This document shows positions 51,264 to 60,798 of a stretch of DNA of 64,000 nt, in pieces. The translations under genes and the position numbers were made by a program. The notes under the pieces are model-generated. The model searched no databases. It saw only the letters and a list, made by a program, of their open reading frames with translations, and was not told where the DNA came from. Location of the stretch: positions 17,426 through 81,425 of the forward strand of contig JAWLAT010000021.1 in the NCBI GenBank assembly GCA_041395325.1. The letters are read 5' to 3'. Position 1 is the first letter of the stretch, and every line of letters starts with the position of its first letter. This DNA is from JAWLAT01 sp041395325. Its GTDB lineage: Bacteria > Pseudomonadota > Gammaproteobacteria > Xanthomonadales > SZUA-5.

Positions 51264-53612
51264 TCAGTCGCCTGACAGGCGGCGTTGCAGGGTCTGCAGA
51301 TCGGCTTCGGCAGCCGAGGGCCACGCCTCTCCCTGCAGCTGTTTGCGTCGTTCTGCCAAGCCCAGCGCCTTCGCCGGATCCTGCGTGGTGTGGTAGGTCT
51401 GCAGGAAGGCCAGGGCCTGCGCGCTGGCATCGGCGCGACCCGACAATCGATCGGCCAGCGGTGGCAGTCGCGGGTCATGAGGGTCCAGTCGCCACAGCCA
51501 GTGACCCAGCCGAGCATCCAAATTCACGGCTTCGATCGTCGATTCACCCACCAACGCCCGCGCGGCATCCAGTGCCGCGACGGCCGCAGTAAAATCGCCC
51601 CGACCGCCGGCCAGTTCGCCGGTAGCCGCGAGCAACGCAGGCTGCAAGTTGGTCAGATCTGCCTGCGCCAGCAGTGCTCTCAACGCCGCCAGATCGGCTT
51701 CCGCGGCCAACCACTGCTGCTCGCCGAGATGCACCTGCAGCAAGGCCAGCAGACTGCGAGCCTGGCCCTGCGGTTCGTCAATCTGCTCGTACAGACTGAC
51801 GGCCTGCTGCAACAGTTCGCCGGCCAATGGCCACTGTGCCGCCGCGGCTTCGATCTGACCCTGCTGCAGCAGCGCATAGGCCTGATTGGTTCGCTGACCA
51901 AGTTCCACCGCGGTGGCCAGCGCACGCGCAGCCTGCTGCCGAGCCGCCTGCAGGCGACCCAACTGGCGCAGGACACTGGCCAGATCGGCACTGGTCTGCG
52001 TCAGCAGCAGGCGGTCATCGAACTGCTCTGCCGTGGCCAGGGCGCGCTCGTTGTAGGCCAGTGCCGACGCCCAACGTCCCCGAGCCATCTCGACGTCGGC
52101 CAATGCGTTGAGCGTCCAGGCGACTGGCAGTGGCAACTCCAGCGTCTGTCGCAGCTGCAGGGCCCGCTGCAGTGCCGCCTCTGCCTCGCCATGACGGCCG
52201 CTGTCGTTGTAGAGGGCCCCCAGGTTCTTCCACAGCGCGGCTTCGTTGTAGCGGTCACCGCTGGTCTGGTAGTGCGTCACCGCCTGGCGAAAATGCGCTT
52301 CAGCGGTCGCAAAATCGGCCCCGGTGGCGGCCAGAATGCCCAGATTGGCGATCACGCTGATGGCATTGTCCTCATCGCCCAGTGCCCGGTAGCCGTCCAG
52401 CGACTGGCCGTACCACCGCGCCGCCGCCAGCTTGTCGCCCCGCCGCCAGGCCAGGGTTCCGGCCGCTGACTGCGCCGCCGCCAGCATCGGCTGGTCGGCC
52501 TGCTCACGCGCGAGTTGCAGCAAGTCGTCCTGCTGCCGTTGCGCCTCGTCCCAGTCGCCCTGACGCCGGACCACCAGCAGCAACTGATACCGGGCCGGCA
52601 GCAGCGCAGGCGCGGCAGCCAATGCGGTCTGGAAATAGCGCCGGGCGTCGTCGAAGTGGTCGCGCAAACGCGCATCCAGACCGCGAGCATAGGCCTCATT
52701 GACGAATGGGTCGTCAGTGATCAGTTGGCGCCGGCCGACCATGATCCCGTCGCGACGATGCAGCGATTGTGACAACCGCTGACCAGCAGCCACCGCCAAC
52801 ACCGCCACATCGGTCCCGCTAAGACTGGCCGGTGGCGTGTCGTTCGCTTCCTCCACCGGCTGCAGGTCCAGTCGATAACCTTCGCCCTGCCGGCTCAGGC
52901 GCGCCTGCAACACCCGCTGGGCGCCGGTATTCAGGCGCAGAATGCGGGCCTGCTCGGGGAGCCCCCGGGCCTCCGGATAACGCCCCAGCGTGGCCAGCAC
53001 CGTGCTGCTGCTGACTCGCTCGACACCGGCGCTGGCTAGCGCCTGATCGATCAGCGACAGTCCGCCGAATCCCACCCAGTCCAGTTCTGGCTGCCCGGTG
53101 TCATTGCGTACCGGCAGCACGGCCACCCGCACCGATTCGGGCGTCCCAGTCCAAGGCTGCCACCAGGCCAGCAGGCCCACCAGCAACAATGGCAGCGCCC
53201 ACAGCAGTGCACTTCGATGGCGGTGAGGCGGCTCGGCCGTGGATGGCGGCATCGCGGAGACTGCCGACTCCCGCGCCACCGGCCCGACAAAGCGATAGCC
53301 GACGCCATAGACGGTTGCAACATAGGCCTCCGGCTCGCCACCCAGCGCCTTGCGCACACGGCTAACGGCCTGCGGCAGAGTGGAGTCGGTGACCGGCCGG
53401 GCGGCCCAGACCTCGCGCCAGAGTTCGTCCTTGTCGACCACGCGCTCGGCGTGCCGCATCAGATAGTGCAGCAGATCAAAGGCCCGACGCTCGATCGCGA
53501 CCGTCTCACCATCGACACGCAACTCGCGCGTAGCCGGGTCCAGCCGGATCGGCCCGCTGCACAGGACATCGAGCTCCCCCCGATTCGACATTGGGACGGC
53601 CGGCTCATTCAT
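51264..53612 (-). CDS. CadC-like winged-helix regulator with membrane span and TPR repeats
   Basis: The protein has 782 residues from the ATG at 53612; an ATG at 53591 is also possible. An OmpR/CadC-type winged helix (about 12-110; ERRAFDLLHYLMRHAERVVD, LPQAVSRVRKALGG, TVYGVGYRF) is followed by a membrane helix (about 134-152; LLWALPLLLVGLLAWW) and a periplasmic region. A CadC-like domain (VRVAVLPVRNDTG) and about ten TPR-like repeats fill the rest. Regulators of this shape are abundant in Xanthomonadales and sense envelope or peptide signals; the target is unknown. It is divergent from the repair cluster, with 200 bp between. Confidence 0.85.
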   Translation of the reverse strand: MNEPAVPMSNRGELDVLCSGPIRLDPATRELRVDGETVAIERRAFDLLHYLMRHAERVVDKDELWREVWAARPVTDSTLPQAVSRVRKALGGEPEAYVATVYGVGYRFVGPVARESAVSAMPPSTAEPPHRHRSALLWALPLLLVGLLAWWQPWTGTPESVRVAVLPVRNDTGQPELDWVGFGGLSLIDQALASAGVERVSSSTVLATLGRYPEARGLPEQARILRLNTGAQRVLQARLSRQGEGYRLDLQPVEEANDTPPASLSGTDVAVLAVAAGQRLSQSLHRRDGIMVGRRQLITDDPFVNEAYARGLDARLRDHFDDARRYFQTALAAAPALLPARYQLLLVVRRQGDWDEAQRQQDDLLQLAREQADQPMLAAAQSAAGTLAWRRGDKLAAARWYGQSLDGYRALGDEDNAISVIANLGILAATGADFATAEAHFRQAVTHYQTSGDRYNEAALWKNLGALYNDSGRHGEAEAALQRALQLRQTLELPLPVAWTLNALADVEMARGRWASALAYNERALATAEQFDDRLLLTQTSADLASVLRQLGRLQAARQQAARALATAVELGQRTNQAYALLQQGQIEAAAAQWPLAGELLQQAVSLYEQIDEPQGQARSLLALLQVHLGEQQWLAAEADLAALRALLAQADLTNLQPALLAATGELAGGRGDFTAAVAALDAARALVGESTIEAVNLDARLGHWLWRLDPHDPRLPPLADRLSGRADASAQALAFLQTYHTTQDPAKALGLAERRKQLQGEAWPSAAEADLQTLQRRLSGD

Positions 53613-53809
53613 CGGCGGGCATCGATGGCGCGCATGCAGGCAGTCTACCCAACTGGTTACGACGACAACGCGACGCCTCCAGCGGGTTCGGGTGGGCAAC
53701 CGCGATCAGACTCACTGGTTGTCCGCGCTCGACCACTGCCACACGGATGGACACAGCCCTTTCCCGGATCACCCGACACTGACGACGACCGATCTAGGCT
53801 TCGGGCCCC

Positions 53810-54805
53810 ATGTCCGCGCCCGATCTGCTCGAATTGCGTCCGGAGGGGCTGTATTGCCCGGCCGGGGACTTTCACATCGACCCGTGGCGGCCGGTGCCGC
53901 GCGCGGTGATCACCCATGGCCACAGTGATCACGCCCGCAGTGGCATGGGCCACTACCACGCGCTGGACAGCAGTGCGCCGATCCTGCGCTGGCGGTTGGG
54001 CAAGGTGCCACTGAGCGAGCACGCGCCCGGCAAACCCTTCGACCTGGGCGGTGTACGGGTCTCGCTGCACCCGGCCGGCCATGTGCTGGGCTCGGCGCAG
54101 GTGCGCATCGAAACTGGCGATCGGGTCTGGGTGGCCAGCGGCGACTACAAGCGCCAGCCCGACCCCACCTGCGCCGGCTTCGAGGTGGTGCCCTGCGATG
54201 TCTTAGTCACCGAGGCGACCTTCGCCCTGCCGGTCTATCGCTGGCCGGACACGGCCGAGGTGGCACGCGAGATTCTCGCCTGGCAGGCCGAGTGCGCCCG
54301 CCGCGGCGTGGCTGCCGTGCTGCTGTGCTACGCCCTGGGCAAGGCGCAACGTTTGCTGGCCGAACTGGGGCGTCTGGGCGCCGATCGACTGTGGCTGCAT
54401 GGTGCCATCCAGACCGGTGTGGAGGTCTATCGCCAGGCTGGTGTGCCCTTGCCACCCACCCGCGCGGTCAGCGACATCGACAAGACCGAGGATGCCGCTG
54501 GTGCGCTGGTGCTGGCGCCGCCCTCGGCGGCCGGATCACCCTGGCTGAAACGCTTCCGCGGTGCCCAGCTGGGATTTGCCTCCGGTTGGATGCGCATCCG
54601 CGGCAATCGCCGCCGTCGAGGCTTCGAGCGAGGCTTCGTGGTCAGTGACCACGCCGACTGGCCGGCGCTGCTGCAGACCGTGGCCGATAGCCGTGCCCGC
54701 CGCATCATCGCCACCCATGGCGATCCCACCGCGTTGATTCGCGTGTTGCGTGAGCAGGGCCTGCAGGCCGACACCTTCGCCACCCCCGTTGACGGTGCCG
54801 ACTGA
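53810..54805 (+). CDS. Ligase-associated DNA damage response exonuclease (metallo-beta-lactamase fold)
   Basis: The protein has 331 residues. The metal-binding motif HGHSDHAR (His36, His38, Asp40, His41), HPAGHVLGSAQ and VVSDHADW match the beta-CASP-like exonuclease family that travels with an ATP-dependent ligase (TIGR04122 type). Its stop overlaps the ligase start (TGATG), so the two are translationally coupled. Family members are thought to process DNA ends before ligation. The set of four genes is known as the ligase-associated DNA damage response cluster. Confidence 0.9.
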   Translation: MSAPDLLELRPEGLYCPAGDFHIDPWRPVPRAVITHGHSDHARSGMGHYHALDSSAPILRWRLGKVPLSEHAPGKPFDLGGVRVSLHPAGHVLGSAQVRIETGDRVWVASGDYKRQPDPTCAGFEVVPCDVLVTEATFALPVYRWPDTAEVAREILAWQAECARRGVAAVLLCYALGKAQRLLAELGRLGADRLWLHGAIQTGVEVYRQAGVPLPPTRAVSDIDKTEDAAGALVLAPPSAAGSPWLKRFRGAQLGFASGWMRIRGNRRRRGFERGFVVSDHADWPALLQTVADSRARRIIATHGDPTALIRVLREQGLQADTFATPVDGAD

Positions 54806-56397
54806 TGCGGACCTTCGCCGAGCTCTATCAGCGCCTGGATCGCAGCACCGGCACCGCCGACAAGCAGGCCGCGATCGCCGATTTCCTGGATCAGGTCGAC
54901 CCGGCTTCGGCCAGCTGGGGCATCTGGCTGCTCAGTGGCGGCCGGCTGCGCGGACTGGCCCGCAGCGGCGAATTGCGCGACTGGATTGTTCAGGCCAGCG
55001 GCCTGCCCGCGTGGCTGATTGAGGACAGCTACAGCCATGTGGGCGATCTCGCCGAAACCTGCGCATTGTTGCTGCCCGAGCCCGCGGGCGAACCGCCGGC
55101 CCGCAGCTTGCAGGACTGGATCGAGACAGTGCTGCTGCCGCTGCGCGGTGCCGACGAAAGCGCCCGCCGCGAGGTGATCGTCGGCGCCTGGCTCAGCCTG
55201 CCCTTCGAGCAACGGCTGGTGTTTACCAAGCTGCTGACCGGCGCCCTGCGCATCGGCGTGGCCCAGGGGCTGGTGCAGCGCGTGCTGGCTGCACGCAGCG
55301 GCCTGCCGGTGGCGACCATTGCCCAGCGCCTGCTCGGCAATTGGCAGCCGTCGGCCGAGTTCCAGGCCCGTTTGCTGTCGCCCGAATCTCAGCCCGGCGA
55401 CCGGGCCCAGCCCTACCCCTTCTTTCTCGCCTCGCCATTGGAAAAGCCCGTCGACGAACTCGGTCCGCTGAGCGACTGGCAGCTGGAATGGAAGTGGGAC
55501 GGCATTCGCCTGCAGCTGCTGCGCCGCGACGGCGAGATCGCTCTGTGGTCCCGCGGCGAGGAACGACTGGATGGTCGTTTTCCCGAAATTGAACAGGCGG
55601 CCGCCGCCTTGCCGGACGGCTGCGTGCTCGATGGGGAGTTGCTGGCCTGGGCAGTCGGCGCCGAGCAGCCCTTGCCCTTCTCGGCGCTGCAGACGCGCAT
55701 CCAGCGGCGCAAGCCCGGCCCCAAGGCGCTGCGCGAGGCCCCGTTGCGCCTGCTCGCCTATGATTTGCTGGAGTTCAATGGCGCCGACCTGCGTGAGCGG
55801 CCACTGGCCGAGCGCCGCGCGCAGCTTGGCGCAGTGATCGAGTCCTTGCAGCAGCCGGCCATCGGACTGTCACCCTTGGTGGAAGTCGCCAATTGGCGCG
55901 CGGCCACCGAGTTGCGCGAACAGGCCCGCGAGCGTGGCGTCGAGGGCCTGATGCTCAAGCAGCAGGGCTCACCCTATCTGACCGGGCGCCGGCGCGGCCA
56001 CTGGTGGAAGTGGAAGATCGACCCGCTGACCATCGACGCGGTGCTGATCTATGCCCAGGCCGGGCATGGCCGGCGCAGCAATCTCTACACCGACTACACC
56101 TTTGCGCTGTGGCAGGACGAGACGCTGGTGCCGGTCGCCAAGGCCTACTCGGGGCTGTCCGATGCCGAGATCGGCCAGCTCGATCGCTGGATTCGGTCGC
56201 ACACCCTCGAGCGCTTCGGCCCGGTGCGCTCGGTGCAGCCGCTGCAGGTCTTCGAGCTGGCCTTCGAAGGCGTCAACCGCAGCCCGCGGCACAAGTCCGG
56301 CATCGCCGTGCGCTTTCCCCGGATCCTGCGCTGGCGCCAGGACAAGCCTGCCGGCGAGGCCGACCGACTCGACACACTGGCGGCGTTGGCGCGGTGA
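54805..56397 (+). CDS. ATP-dependent DNA ligase of the damage response cluster
   Basis: The protein has 530 residues. A helical N-terminal DNA-binding domain precedes the nucleotidyltransferase domain; the adenylated lysine is Lys230 in EWKWDGIR, followed by DGELLAW and the KWKIDPL motif. The C-terminal OB domain holds VPVAKAYSGL and SPRHKSGIAVRFPRILRWR. This matches the ligase of the four-gene cluster (TIGR04120 type). It seals breaks using ATP, unlike the NAD-dependent housekeeping LigA, and probably acts in a specialised repair route. The helicase start overlaps its stop. Confidence 0.92.
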   Translation: MRTFAELYQRLDRSTGTADKQAAIADFLDQVDPASASWGIWLLSGGRLRGLARSGELRDWIVQASGLPAWLIEDSYSHVGDLAETCALLLPEPAGEPPARSLQDWIETVLLPLRGADESARREVIVGAWLSLPFEQRLVFTKLLTGALRIGVAQGLVQRVLAARSGLPVATIAQRLLGNWQPSAEFQARLLSPESQPGDRAQPYPFFLASPLEKPVDELGPLSDWQLEWKWDGIRLQLLRRDGEIALWSRGEERLDGRFPEIEQAAAALPDGCVLDGELLAWAVGAEQPLPFSALQTRIQRRKPGPKALREAPLRLLAYDLLEFNGADLRERPLAERRAQLGAVIESLQQPAIGLSPLVEVANWRAATELREQARERGVEGLMLKQQGSPYLTGRRRGHWWKWKIDPLTIDAVLIYAQAGHGRRSNLYTDYTFALWQDETLVPVAKAYSGLSDAEIGQLDRWIRSHTLERFGPVRSVQPLQVFELAFEGVNRSPRHKSGIAVRFPRILRWRQDKPAGEADRLDTLAALAR

Positions 56398-59072
56398 CTG
56401 TGTTGAGGGCACAGGGCTCAGGGCCCAGGGCCCAGGGCGGCGAGTCCGCTGAAGGGCCCGCCGCCAACGCCCCTGCCGTAGGAGCGAGCCCTGCTCGCGA
56501 CACTCTGTTGAGGGCACAGGGCTCAGGGCCCAGGGCCCAGGGCGGCGAGTCCGCCGAAGGGCCCGCCGCCAACGACACCACCGTAGGAGCGAGCCCTGCT
56601 CGCGACACGCGAGCCACCACGCGCCGCAAAACCACGGGCCAGCCGGTTGACCCAACCGCGCCCCTGCACGCGTGGATGGCCGCGCAAGGCTGGACGGTGC
56701 TGCCGCACCAGCGCGAGGTCTGGGCGGCCTACCTGGCCGGACACTCGGGCCTGCTGCATACCCCCACCGGCAGTGGCAAGACGCTGGCGGCGGCCGGCGG
56801 AGCGCTGCTGCAGGCACTGGCCGAGTCTGACCGAGGCGGCTCCCCGCGCTTGCTCTGGATCACCCCGCTGCGGGCCTTGGCCACCGACACGGCACGGGCG
56901 CTGCAGCACGTCTGCGACGGCATCGATCTGGGCTGGCAGGTGGTGCTACGCACCGGCGATGCCAGCTCGCGGGATCGACGACTGGCGCGGGCCGGTCGCC
57001 GCGAGATCCTGGTTACTACACCCGAATCGCTGTCGCTGCTGCTGAGCTACGCCGACACGCAGGCCACCCTGCGGACACTGCGAGCGGTGGTCGTCGACGA
57101 GTGGCACGAGCTGCTCGGCAGTAAGCGCGGCGTGCTGCTGGAATTGGCGCTGGCGCGACTGCGGCAGCTGGCAGCAACGCTGCGAATCTGGGGCCTGTCG
57201 GCCACACTGGGCAATCTGGATCAGGCCGCCGCGGTGCTGCTGCCGCACGTCACCCATCCTTTGCGTGTGGGCGCCGCACCACCGCGCGCCACCACCGTCG
57301 AGTGCCTGTTGCCGACCGATCCGGGGCGCTTCCCCTACGCCGGTCATCTGGGCCTGTCGCAACTGCCGCAGGTGCTGGGCAAGCTGTGCTCGGCGCGCAG
57401 CACACTGATCTTCACCAACACCCGTGCCCAGGCCGAGTTGTGGCATCAGGCACTGGCGGCGGTCTGGCCCGAGGATCTGCAGACGCTGGCGCTGCATCAC
57501 GGTTCCATCGACGCTGCTCAGCGACGCGCGGTCGAACAGGCGCTGGCCGACGGCCAATTGCGGGCCGTCGTGGCCACCAGCAGTCTGGATCTGGGCGTGG
57601 ATTTCCCGCCGGTCGAGCAGGTCCTGCAGATCGGCAGCCCCAAGGGCGTGGCCAGACTGCTGCAGCGGGCCGGTCGTGCACATCATCGGCCCGGCGAGAG
57701 CGGTGCCATCGTCGGCGTACCCACTCACGCGCTGGAGCTGGCCGAGTACGCCGCCGTCCGTCGCGCGGTGGCTGCCGGGCAGATCGAGTCACGCCCGCCA
57801 CTGGTGCACTGCCTGGACGTGCTGGCGCAGCATGCCGCGACGCTGGCTCTGGGTGGCGGCTTCGGCGCCGATGCGCTGTTGGAGGAGGTCCGAACGACAC
57901 ACGCCTACGCCGACCTGGACCGCGAGACCTGGCAGGCGGTGCTGCGCTTCCTGGAGGTCGGTGGCGAAGCCTTGGCCCAGTACCCGGACTATCACCGCCT
58001 GCGCCGCGACGAGACCGGCCGTCATGTACTCAACGATCGACGCATTGCACTGCGCCATCGGCTGTCGATCGGCACCATCGCCAGTGACGGCGCACTGGCG
58101 GTCAAGACCTTGCGCGGTCGCACGCTGGGGCATGTCGAAGAGCGCTTCGTCGGTCAACTGACACCGGGCGATCATTTTCATTTTGCCGGTCGCGCCCTGC
58201 AGCTGGTGCGGGTCGAGCAGATGGTCGCCTACGTCAAGCCCAGCCCTCGCCACGATGGCCGCGTGCCGCGCTGGCAAGGCGGTCAACTGCCCTTGTCGAA
58301 TGCAATCGGTGCCGGGGTCGCCGCGGTACTGGCCGATCCTCAGCTCGCCGCCGAGCGGCAGGCGCTGGCGCCGCTGCGTGCCGCCCAGGCCGGCCGGTCC
58401 CGTCTGCCGGCGCCCGGCCGCTGGCTGGTCGAGTACGCCGGCTCGCGCGAGGGTGAACACCTGTTCGTCTACCCCTTTGCCGGTCGACAGTTGCACGATG
58501 GACTGGCCGCGCTGTGGGCCTGGCGACTGGCGCAACGGCGGCCGGGCAGCTACAGCTTTGCCTGCAGCGACTACGGCCTGCTGCTGAGCGCCGATCAGCT
58601 GAGTGAACTGGGCCACGACGACTGGGCCGCCCTGCTGCGCACCGACACACTGCAGCAGGATCTGGCTGCCTGCCTCAATCTGGCCGAACTGGCCCGGCGG
58701 CAGTTCCGCGAAGTCGCCCGCGTTGCCGGCCTGCTGCCGCCCTCACTCCCCGGTCGCGCGCCACGCTCGCTGCGGGCCCTGCAGGCCAGTAGTGCGCTGA
58801 TCTTCGATGTGCTCAGTCAACACGACCCCGACCATCTGCTGCTCGGTCAGGCCGAACGCGAAGTGCGCGAGCAGCAGTTGCGTGAACCCGAGTTGCGCCA
58901 GCTGCTGCAGTCCCTTGCCGACCAGCCTCGCGACGAAGTCCGGCTGCAGGCCTTCAGCCCGCTGGCCTTCCCGCTGTGGGCCGAGAGCCAGCGCGGCCAG
59001 CTCAGCACCGAGGACTGGAGCACCCGCGTCCGCCGCGCCGCCGAGAAACTGGAGCGCGGGCTGGCACGGTGA
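56394..59072 (+). CDS. Ligase-associated DExH helicase with REP-encoded N-terminal extension
   Basis: The protein has 892 residues from the GTG at 56394, which overlaps the ligase stop by 4 bp (GTGA). Walker A TPTGSGKT lies near residue 124, DEWHELLGSKRG near 235, GLSATLGN near 268, and SSLDLGVDFPPVEQV with RAGRAHHRPGESG follow; this is the helicase of the cluster (TIGR04121 type, usually about 810-830 residues). Residues 3-72 are not helicase: they are two tandem 35-residue units encoded by 105-bp REP-bearing repeats (LRAQGSGPRAQGGESAEG, ending VGASPARDT). The extension therefore explains the excess length. Alternatively translation starts later, at an undetected codon. Confidence 0.88.
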   Translation: MTVLRAQGSGPRAQGGESAEGPAANAPAVGASPARDTLLRAQGSGPRAQGGESAEGPAANDTTVGASPARDTRATTRRKTTGQPVDPTAPLHAWMAAQGWTVLPHQREVWAAYLAGHSGLLHTPTGSGKTLAAAGGALLQALAESDRGGSPRLLWITPLRALATDTARALQHVCDGIDLGWQVVLRTGDASSRDRRLARAGRREILVTTPESLSLLLSYADTQATLRTLRAVVVDEWHELLGSKRGVLLELALARLRQLAATLRIWGLSATLGNLDQAAAVLLPHVTHPLRVGAAPPRATTVECLLPTDPGRFPYAGHLGLSQLPQVLGKLCSARSTLIFTNTRAQAELWHQALAAVWPEDLQTLALHHGSIDAAQRRAVEQALADGQLRAVVATSSLDLGVDFPPVEQVLQIGSPKGVARLLQRAGRAHHRPGESGAIVGVPTHALELAEYAAVRRAVAAGQIESRPPLVHCLDVLAQHAATLALGGGFGADALLEEVRTTHAYADLDRETWQAVLRFLEVGGEALAQYPDYHRLRRDETGRHVLNDRRIALRHRLSIGTIASDGALAVKTLRGRTLGHVEERFVGQLTPGDHFHFAGRALQLVRVEQMVAYVKPSPRHDGRVPRWQGGQLPLSNAIGAGVAAVLADPQLAAERQALAPLRAAQAGRSRLPAPGRWLVEYAGSREGEHLFVYPFAGRQLHDGLAALWAWRLAQRRPGSYSFACSDYGLLLSADQLSELGHDDWAALLRTDTLQQDLAACLNLAELARRQFREVARVAGLLPPSLPGRAPRSLRALQASSALIFDVLSQHDPDHLLLGQAEREVREQQLREPELRQLLQSLADQPRDEVRLQAFSPLAFPLWAESQRGQLSTEDWSTRVRRAAEKLERGLAR
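56401..56609 (+). repeat. Two tandem 105-bp REP-bearing units inside the helicase 5' end
   Basis: Copies at 56401-56505 and 56506-56609 differ at only a few bases. Each carries GGGCACAGGGCTCAGGGCCC and ends with a REP palindrome (56478-56501 and 56583-56606; core GAGCGAGCCCTGCTCGC), the same element as at 25883-25954. The 105-bp period keeps the reading frame. Confidence 0.88.
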
Positions 59073-60048
59073 TCGGTAGGATCAATCCCTCCATCGCCGC
59101 ACGCGAAAGTCCGCCGGCGGCGGACGCTCGCCACCCAGCCGCGAGAACTGCTCAGCGCGGTGCGCAGCACCTTGGAGTGCGGCGAGCATCGCCGCTTTCG
59201 GTGAAGCCACGAGGCCATACCAACCGCAGTGCGGACGTCGACAACTCGCCAACGCAAAGCGGCGAATGATCGCCGCACTCCAAAGTCCACCTGCGGCGGA
59301 CGATGGCCACCCAGCCGCGAGAACTGCTCAGCGCTCGATATCGGGACTCCTCAGCCGCGAGATCCGCTCAGATTGCGGTGCGCAGCACCAGAGTGCGGCG
59401 AGCATCGCCGCTTTCGGTGAAACCACGAGGCCAAGCCAACCGCACTGCAGACGTCGACACCACACCAACCCAAAGCGGCGAATAATCGCCGCACTCCAAA
59501 GTCCGCCTGCGGCGGACCATGACCGGCCGGCAGTTGCGGATCAGCACGTCCAGCGGCTCGATCTCGGGACTCTCAGCCGCGAGATCCGCTCAGATTGCGG
59601 TGCGCAGCACCTTGGAGTGCGGCGAGCATCGCCGCTTTCGGTGAAGCCGCGAGGCCAAGCAAACCGCACTGCGGACTTCGACAACTCGCCAACTCAAAGC
59701 GGCGAAAGATCGCCGCTTTCGGTGAAGCCACGAGGCCAAGCAAACCGCACCGCGGACGTCGACACCACGCCAACACAAAGCGGCGAATCATCGCCGCACT
59801 CCAAAGTCCGCCTGCGGCGGACGATGGTCGACCGGAAGTTGCGGATCAGCACGTCCAGCGGCTCGATATCGGGACTCTCAGCCGCGAAATCCGCTCAGAT
59901 TGCGGTGCGCAGCACCTTGGAGTGCGGCGAGCATCGCCGCTTTCGGTGAAGCCGCGAGGCCTAGCCAACCGCACCGCGGACGTCGACATCCCGCCAACCC
60001 AAAGTGGCAAATAATCGCCGCACGCCAAAGTCCGCTGGCGGCGGACAC
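59073..60048. repeat. BIME-like array of inverted palindromes between helicase and pdeM
   Basis: No gene is supported in these 976 bases; open frames through them are translations of the repeats. Units of about 216-224 bases begin with GGTGCGCAGCACC, contain GTGCGGCGAGCATCGCCGC (palindromes near 59179, 59395, 59619, 59924), then GCCNCGAGGCCAAGC and AACCGCACTGCGGACGTCGA. They end with the inverted mate AAAGCGGCGAATNATCGCCG (near 59259, 59475, 59699 variant, 59779, 60001 degenerate) plus AAAGTCCGCCTGCGGCGGAC. Direct and mate palindromes face each other as in bacterial BIMEs. The last mate ends at the start of pdeM. No transposase is present in the window. Confidence 0.8.
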
Positions 60049-60747
60049 ATGTCACTCACCTGCGAGATCCGTCCCACCTTGTCCACCGAACACACCATCA
60101 CCCTCGGCGACCAAAGCCTGCTGCTGCTGGGCGAGCGCGCCGTCTATTGGCCCGCGCAGCGGGCCTTGCTGATCGCCGACCTGCACCTGGGCAAGGCCGA
60201 CACCCTGCGCCGGGCCGGTATCCTCGCGCCGCGCGGCAGCACCTCAACGGATCTGGACCGACTTGCTCGCCTGATCGAGCGGCACCAGCCCGAGACGCTG
60301 TGGGTCCTCGGCGATCTGCTTCACGGACCCATCTTCGACGCACCCTGGATCGATCGCTGGCAGGACTTCCGGCGGGCGCACCCGAGCTTGTCGATCCAGG
60401 TCATCGCCGGCAATCACGATCGCCAGCTGACAGACACCGCAGCCCAGCTGCTCGAGCTTCAGGTCATTCGGGAGGACGTTCTCCTAGCGGGCCTCTGCCT
60501 GTGCCACGAACCTCCACCCGGCGCGTCGCTCCCAACGGTCAGCGGGCACTTGCATCCCTGCGTCAAGCTGCCCGGTCTGCCGCGGCGCTGGCCGGCGTTT
60601 CGACTGAATGCCGGCGGTCTGATTCTGCCGGCCTTCTCGCTGCTGACCGGCGGCGCGCTGGTGCAAGCTCGCGACGCTATCGGCTTTGCCTGCGTGGAAG
60701 GTCAGATCGTCGCGCTGCAGCCGTCGAGATGCGCCACCAGCCTGTGA
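60049..60747 (+). CDS. pdeM: Ligase-associated metallophosphoesterase PdeM
   Basis: The protein has 232 residues from the ATG at 60049. All metallophosphoesterase motifs are present: DLHLG (Asp44, His46), GDLLHG (Asp89), GNHD (about 121-124), CHE (His153) and GHLHP (His167, His169). This matches the endonuclease/phosphodiesterase PdeM of the ligase-associated damage response cluster. In other genomes it lies directly after the helicase; here a repeat array of nearly 1 kb intervenes, and the last repeat reaches its start region, so its transcription or ribosome site may have changed. Confidence 0.9.
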   Translation: MSLTCEIRPTLSTEHTITLGDQSLLLLGERAVYWPAQRALLIADLHLGKADTLRRAGILAPRGSTSTDLDRLARLIERHQPETLWVLGDLLHGPIFDAPWIDRWQDFRRAHPSLSIQVIAGNHDRQLTDTAAQLLELQVIREDVLLAGLCLCHEPPPGASLPTVSGHLHPCVKLPGLPRRWPAFRLNAGGLILPAFSLLTGGALVQARDAIGFACVEGQIVALQPSRCATSL

Positions 60748-60798
60748 TCTAGGTCGCCTTGGCGATGGACACCCGCTTCCCCTCTGAGCAGGTCGACC

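Noticed and set aside
59266..59949. A 227-codon open frame in the repeat region after the helicase
   Set aside because: Its translation is only the palindromic repeats read through, with repeated segments and no start signal.
59091..60048. CRISPR array
   Set aside because: The repeats are inverted and irregular in spacing (216-305 bases), not short direct repeats with unique spacers, and no cas genes are nearby.
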